From an uncultured Actinomycetes bacterium (lineage in GTDB: Bacteria > Actinomycetota > Acidimicrobiia > Acidimicrobiales > Microtrichaceae): a stretch of DNA of 9,366 nucleotides. The notes under the pieces were generated by a model, which had not been told where the DNA came from, did no database searches, and saw only the letters and a program-made list of their open reading frames with translations. The translations under genes were made by a program, and so were the position numbers. The stretch lies in the NCBI GenBank assembly GCA_903953195.1, contig CAJBIS010000171.1, forward strand, positions 1 to 9,366. Reading direction: 5' to 3'. This document shows positions 6,822 to 9,366 of the stretch, one piece after another. Position 1 is the stretch's first letter. Each line of letters begins with the position of its first letter.

Positions 6822-6835
6822 CCCGGGCGGCGCCC

Positions 6836-6841
6836 ACACTA
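6836..6841 (-). promoter_or_regulatory. Putative -10 box of ychF
   Basis: On the minus strand TAGTGT (6841 to 6836) fits TANNNT and would give a leader of about 40 nt before the GTG at 6788, containing the GGAGG ribosome-binding site and a palindrome CGGGTACCCG at 6816-6825. No good -35 box was seen upstream. It would drive the whole ychF to deoC run. Confidence 0.4.
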
Positions 6842-6857
6842 CGTGCCCGCCGCCCGG

Positions 6858-6888
6858 TTGGAGTCAGGGGCGTCCGGGCGGGTAGCGT
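6858..6888 (+). promoter_or_regulatory. Putative promoter of the bL37-like gene
   Basis: TTGGAG at 6858-6863 and TAGCGT at 6883-6888 are separated by 19 nt. The -10 box ends 8 nt before the ATG at 6897, and the intervening bases are pyrimidine-rich with no Shine-Dalgarno, so the transcript is expected to be leaderless or nearly so. Confidence 0.45.
6870..6884 (+). repeat. 15-nt direct repeat, copy 2 of 2
   Basis: This exact copy of 6807-6821 sits 63 bp downstream. Its last two bases form the start of the TAGCGT -10 box of the bL37-like gene, so a protein bound here would cover that promoter. Confidence 0.8.
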
Positions 6889-6896
6889 CTCCCTCC

Positions 6897-6986
6897 ATGT
6901 CGAAGCGCACCCAGAAGAAGAAGAACAACGCGCGTCACAAGAAGGCCAACCACGGCCGCAAGCCCAACATGGGCCGCAACTCCTGA
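6897..6986 (+). CDS. bL37-like small large-subunit ribosomal protein
   Basis: A 29-codon gene for a very basic peptide (seven Lys, four Arg, two His) beginning MSKRTQKKK and containing KKANHGRKPN at residues 15-24. From memory, mycobacterial bL37 (about 24 residues) begins MAKRGRKK and ends with a KANHGKRPN core, so the match covers the whole small protein. bL37 was found as an extra actinobacterial protein in the 50S subunit of mycobacterial ribosome structures. This copy adds a short MGRNS tail. The ATG directly follows a -10 box, fitting leaderless expression, and the gene diverges from ychF, whose product also acts at the ribosome. It is short enough to be skipped by ordinary gene callers. 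The frame is open far upstream, but that part is antisense of other genes. Confidence 0.82.
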   Translation: MSKRTQKKKNNARHKKANHGRKPNMGRNS

Positions 6987-6999
6987 ACCCTGCGGTTCG

Positions 7000-7021
7000 A
7001 TCCCGGTGACGCCACCGGGAT
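7000..7021 (+). terminator. Perfect 9-bp hairpin after the bL37-like gene
   Basis: ATCCCGGTG at 7000-7008 pairs perfectly with CACCGGGAT at 7013-7021 around the loop ACGC. It lies 13 nt after the bL37-like stop codon and about 30 nt before the photolyase gene. No T-run follows, so it could be a T-less actinobacterial terminator, an mRNA 3'-end stabiliser, or part of the photolyase leader. Confidence 0.5.
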
Positions 7022-7054
7022 GGCGGTGGGCGATCCGGGTGTTGTGACAGCGTG

Positions 7055-8452
7055 ATGCCGTCCTCCGTCGAACCCCACCTCGTCTGGTTCCGCCGCGACC
7101 TGCGGCTCGATGACAACCCGGCGTGGTCGGGCCACGACGGCCCCACCGTGGCGCTGTTCGTACTCGACCCCCGACCCTGGCATGCCGCCGGGCCACGCCG
7201 ACAGTCGTTGCTCGCGGCGCACCTCCGGTCGCTCGACACCGCCCTCCGCCAACGTGGGGGCGGGCTCCTGGTGCTCGGAGGCGATCCGGTGGACGTCGTG
7301 CCCCGGGCGGCCGCGGCGCTCGGCGCACGCGCCGTCAGCTGGAACGCCGACGTGTCGGGCTACGCACAGCGTCGCGACGCGGCCGTCGCCGCAGCGCTGC
7401 GCTCGGACGGGATCGAGGTCGCGACGCACTGGGGCACGCTCGTCCACGCACCCGGGGCGATCCGGGCGAAGTCGACCGGCACCGTGCCCCGGGTGTTCAC
7501 CCCGTTCCACAAGCAGTGGGCCGCCACCGAGTGGGACGACTGGACGCTCGACGGTGACGTGAGCGTGCTCGACCCGGCGACGCTGCCGGGTCTCGCGCAC
7601 CTGCCGGTCGTGCCGGTTGCCGAGGCCTCGGACGGCACCGTCGGCGGCGAGGACGTGGCGCATGCGCGATTGCGGAGGTGGCTGGACGACGTCGACGGCT
7701 ACCCCGACCGGCGCGACCGACCCGACGACGCCGAGGGGACCTCGCACCTCTCCGCGGACCTGCGCTTCGGGACACTGTCGCCACGAACGGTCGCGACGGT
7801 CATCGGCGACTCGACCGCCGGGCGGGGGGCGTTCGTCCGACAGCTCGCCTGGCGTGACTGGTACGCCCACCTGTTCGTGGAGCGGCCCGAACTCGCCACG
7901 CACGCCATGGCACCGGGACTCGACGACATCGCATGGCTCGACGACCCCGAAGGGCTCGAGGCCTGGCGGACCGGTCGCACGGGGTACCCCATCGTCGACG
8001 CCGGCATGCGCGAACTCGCCGCAACCGGGTGGATGCACAACCGGGTGCGCATGATCACCGCCTCGTTCCTGGTGAAGGACCTGCTGATCGACTGGCGGCT
8101 GGGCGAGGCGCACTTCCGCCGTGAACTGGTCGACTTCGAGGTGAGCCAGAACGTCGGCAACTGGCAGTGGGTCGCGGGCACCGGCCCGGATGCCGCGCCG
8201 TACTTCCGGATCTTCAACCCGATCATGCAGGGCCGGAAGTTCGACCCGGACGGGGCGTACGTGCGGAGGTGGGTGCCCGAGCTCCGTGAACTCAGTGACC
8301 GTGACATCCACACGCCGTGGGAGGTCGCACCGCTCGACCTCGCCGTCGCCGGGATCACACTCGGCGAGACGTACCCATGGCCGATCGTCGACCACGCCAT
8401 GGCCCGCGACCGCACACTCGCCGCCTACGGCGCGGCCAAGGGCACGGCGTGA
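7055..8452 (+). CDS. phr: Deoxyribodipyrimidine photolyase (class I CPD photolyase)
   Basis: This 465-residue flavoprotein uses blue light to split cyclobutane pyrimidine dimers in DNA. The N-terminal antenna-binding domain starts with HLVWFRRDLRLDDNPA. The C-terminal FAD domain contains SHLSADLRFGTLSPR, RQLAWRDWYAHL, GRTGYPIVDAGMREL, TGWMHNRVRMITASFLVKDLLIDWR, then QNVGNWQWVAGTG and DAAPYFRIFNP. Aligned by eye with E. coli PhrB, the Asn facing flavin N5 (N378), Asp372 and tryptophans W359 and W382 of the electron-transfer chain are kept, supporting repair activity rather than a cryptochrome. The residue matching Asp374 appears to be Glu. The antenna cofactor cannot be told from sequence. ATG 7055 is chosen; GTG 7052 just before it is equally possible, and neither has a clear ribosome-binding site. 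The stop overlaps the next gene's start as GTGA. Confidence 0.95.
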   Translation: MPSSVEPHLVWFRRDLRLDDNPAWSGHDGPTVALFVLDPRPWHAAGPRRQSLLAAHLRSLDTALRQRGGGLLVLGGDPVDVVPRAAAALGARAVSWNADVSGYAQRRDAAVAAALRSDGIEVATHWGTLVHAPGAIRAKSTGTVPRVFTPFHKQWAATEWDDWTLDGDVSVLDPATLPGLAHLPVVPVAEASDGTVGGEDVAHARLRRWLDDVDGYPDRRDRPDDAEGTSHLSADLRFGTLSPRTVATVIGDSTAGRGAFVRQLAWRDWYAHLFVERPELATHAMAPGLDDIAWLDDPEGLEAWRTGRTGYPIVDAGMRELAATGWMHNRVRMITASFLVKDLLIDWRLGEAHFRRELVDFEVSQNVGNWQWVAGTGPDAAPYFRIFNPIMQGRKFDPDGAYVRRWVPELRELSDRDIHTPWEVAPLDLAVAGITLGETYPWPIVDHAMARDRTLAAYGAAKGTA

Positions 8453-9090
8453 GCGACGAGTCGCATCAGCTGACGGTGATCGAACTCGGCGACCAGCCCG
8501 CGGCGTGGCGGGCCGCCGGGTTCGACGTCGACACCCGCGGTCGGCTCCGACTGGGTTCCACGGAGGTGGTGCTCACGGGTCGCGGCGGCGACCCGGCATG
8601 GTCAATCGACGGTGTCGACGAACCGATCGACGGGCTCCCCGTCACGGTCCGGGATGCCGCACACGGATTCGGTGCTCCGGCAGCGACCTCGCCACACCCG
8701 AACGGCATCAGCCGGATCGACCACGTCGTCGTCAGCACGGGTGACAGCGACCGGACGGTCGCAGCGTTCGCGGACGCCGGTCTGTCACCGCGGCGGACCC
8801 GCGAGGTCACCGACGGACCCCACCCCATGCGACAGACCTTCTGTTGGGCGGGCGACGTCATCGTCGAGATCGTCGGCCCGCTCGAACCCGTTGGCGACGC
8901 TGCTGGCGCGGCGGCGACGTTCTTCGGACTGGCGCTCGTCGCCGACGACCTCGATGCCACGGCGGCACAACTCGGGGACCTGCTCGGCCCGCCGCGGGAC
9001 GCAGTGCAACCAGGACGGCGCATCGCCGGCCTGCGTCACCGCGAGATCGGAATCAGCCTGCCGGTGGCGGTGATGACCCCACACCGGTGA
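8449..9090 (+). CDS. VOC superfamily (glyoxalase/bleomycin-resistance fold) protein
   Basis: A 213-residue protein of unknown substrate. Residues about 88-143 form a clear VOC module: RIDHVVVSTGDSDRTVAAFADAG, then RQTFCWAGDVIVEIVGP, with His92 and Glu140 at the usual metal-ligand positions. Residues about 157-207 look like the second half-module (FFGLALVADDLDATAAQLGDLLG to EIGISLPVAV) but lack the matching His and Glu, so metal binding may be incomplete. Residues 1-85 contain a preceding IELGD-x5-AGF / LGSTEVVLTG segment that resembles a degenerate extra half-module. GTG 8449 overlaps the photolyase stop as GTGA and has AAGGG 6 nt upstream, so the pair is probably co-translated. Its last 38 nt overlap the EAL gene on the other strand. 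Members of this superfamily act as lyases, dioxygenases or binding proteins; none can be picked here. Confidence 0.8.
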   Translation: MSDESHQLTVIELGDQPAAWRAAGFDVDTRGRLRLGSTEVVLTGRGGDPAWSIDGVDEPIDGLPVTVRDAAHGFGAPAATSPHPNGISRIDHVVVSTGDSDRTVAAFADAGLSPRRTREVTDGPHPMRQTFCWAGDVIVEIVGPLEPVGDAAGAAATFFGLALVADDLDATAAQLGDLLGPPRDAVQPGRRIAGLRHREIGISLPVAVMTPHR

Positions 9091-9366
9091 GCTCCACCGG
9101 CATGGCGCCGACCAGACCGGCCAGCACGTCATCGGCGGGCCCGGGCCGACACAGCAGGTAGCCCTGGGCGAACCGGCAGCCGAGCGAACGGATCGTCTCG
9201 AGTTCCTCGGTGGTCTCGATGCCCTCGACCACCATGTCGAGTCCGACGGCGTCCGCGAGCTGGACCGCCGCCTCGAGCACACTCTGCGCCCGTTCGCCAC
9301 CGTCGGCGAGCGCAGCGATGAACGCACGGTCGAGCTTCACCACGTCGATCGGGAGGGCGTGCAGGC
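9053..9366 (-). CDS. EAL-domain protein (cyclic-di-GMP phosphodiesterase), C-terminal part
   Basis: The last 103 residues of a protein whose N-terminus lies beyond the window edge. They read LHALPIDVVKLDRAFI, then LADAVGLDMVVEGIETTEEL, then LGCRFAQGYLLCRP, the final third of an EAL domain. The Lys of VVKLD and the Glu of VEGIET, which belong to the metal/substrate site of active c-di-GMP phosphodiesterases, are both present, as is the QGY-x5-P ending. By family knowledge active EAL domains hydrolyse c-di-GMP to pGpG; the EAL motif itself and any GGDEF or sensor domain cannot be seen. A short tail of about 25 residues ending GSSPPPAG follows the domain. The gene converges on the VOC gene and overlaps its 3' end. 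Confidence 0.9.
   Translation of the reverse strand, partial: LHALPIDVVKLDRAFIAALADGGERAQSVLEAAVQLADAVGLDMVVEGIETTEELETIRSLGCRFAQGYLLCRPGPADDVLAGLVGAMPVELTGVGSSPPPAG

Noticed and set aside
6816..6825. Palindrome CGGGTACCCG as a regulator site
   Set aside because: It is short and GC-rich with no second copy as a palindrome in the window; it is noted only as part of the ychF leader.
3495..6896. A very long open plus-strand frame ending in the bL37-like gene
   Set aside because: It lies opposite five genes with clear family motifs. Only the last 29 codons, after ATG 6897 and a -10 box, match a known protein.
6993..7016. A tRNA T-arm-like stretch (GGTTCGATCCCGG) followed by GCCACC
   Set aside because: Only three of five T-stem pairs form, no acceptor, D-arm or anticodon arm precedes it, and the upstream bases code for the bL37-like protein. 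The bases are better explained by the 7000-7021 hairpin.
6935..8415. Long minus-strand open frames opposite the photolyase
   Set aside because: Their translations are low-complexity Arg/Pro/Val-rich sequences without domains, and the plus strand holds a complete, motif-perfect photolyase.

Overview
This window is GC-rich throughout (by eye about 70% G+C). It looks like a chromosomal segment of an actinobacterium, and the gene content and small intergenic spaces suggest the class Acidimicrobiia. The phylum call rests on a tiny bL37-like ribosomal protein gene, otherwise known from actinobacteria, on TANNNT -10 boxes placed directly before start codons that lack a Shine-Dalgarno sequence, and on the codon bias. 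The class-level call is a guess. No insertion sequence, CRISPR array, tRNA, rRNA or prophage gene is visible.

Layout. (1) 1-1833, minus: a membrane protein cut by the window start. It reads without a stop from a Wzy/WaaL-type O-antigen polymerase/ligase domain into a Wzz-type chain-length regulator domain. This fusion is the most unusual item in the window. (2) 1834-1953: a divergent promoter region with a stem-loop in the inferred 5' leader of the Wzy-Wzz gene. (3) 1954-2763, plus: a trimeric-type purine nucleoside phosphorylase, whose stop codon abuts that of deoC. (4) 2764-6788, minus: a compact five-gene run, transcribed in the order ychF, DUF192 gene, rsmI, PfkB/adenosine kinase-like gene, deoC, with two 4-nt stop/start overlaps. 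(5) 6789-6896: a bidirectional promoter region with a 15-nt direct repeat. (6) 6897-6986, plus: a 29-codon gene for a bL37-like ribosomal protein. (7) 7055-9090, plus: a class I DNA photolyase translationally coupled to a VOC (glyoxalase-fold) protein. (8) 9053-9366, minus: the C-terminal end of an EAL-domain (cyclic-di-GMP phosphodiesterase) protein, overlapping the VOC gene tail to tail.

How the genes may work together. Purine nucleoside phosphorylase releases (deoxy)ribose-1-phosphate, DeoC cleaves deoxyribose-5-phosphate, and the kinase may recycle adenosine, so 1954-4433 is a small nucleoside-salvage group. The phosphopentomutase needed to join the first two steps is not in the window. 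YchF, RsmI and the bL37-like protein all act at the ribosome, and ychF and the bL37-like gene share one divergent promoter region. The Wzy-Wzz fusion implies surface polysaccharide or glycan assembly further to the left.
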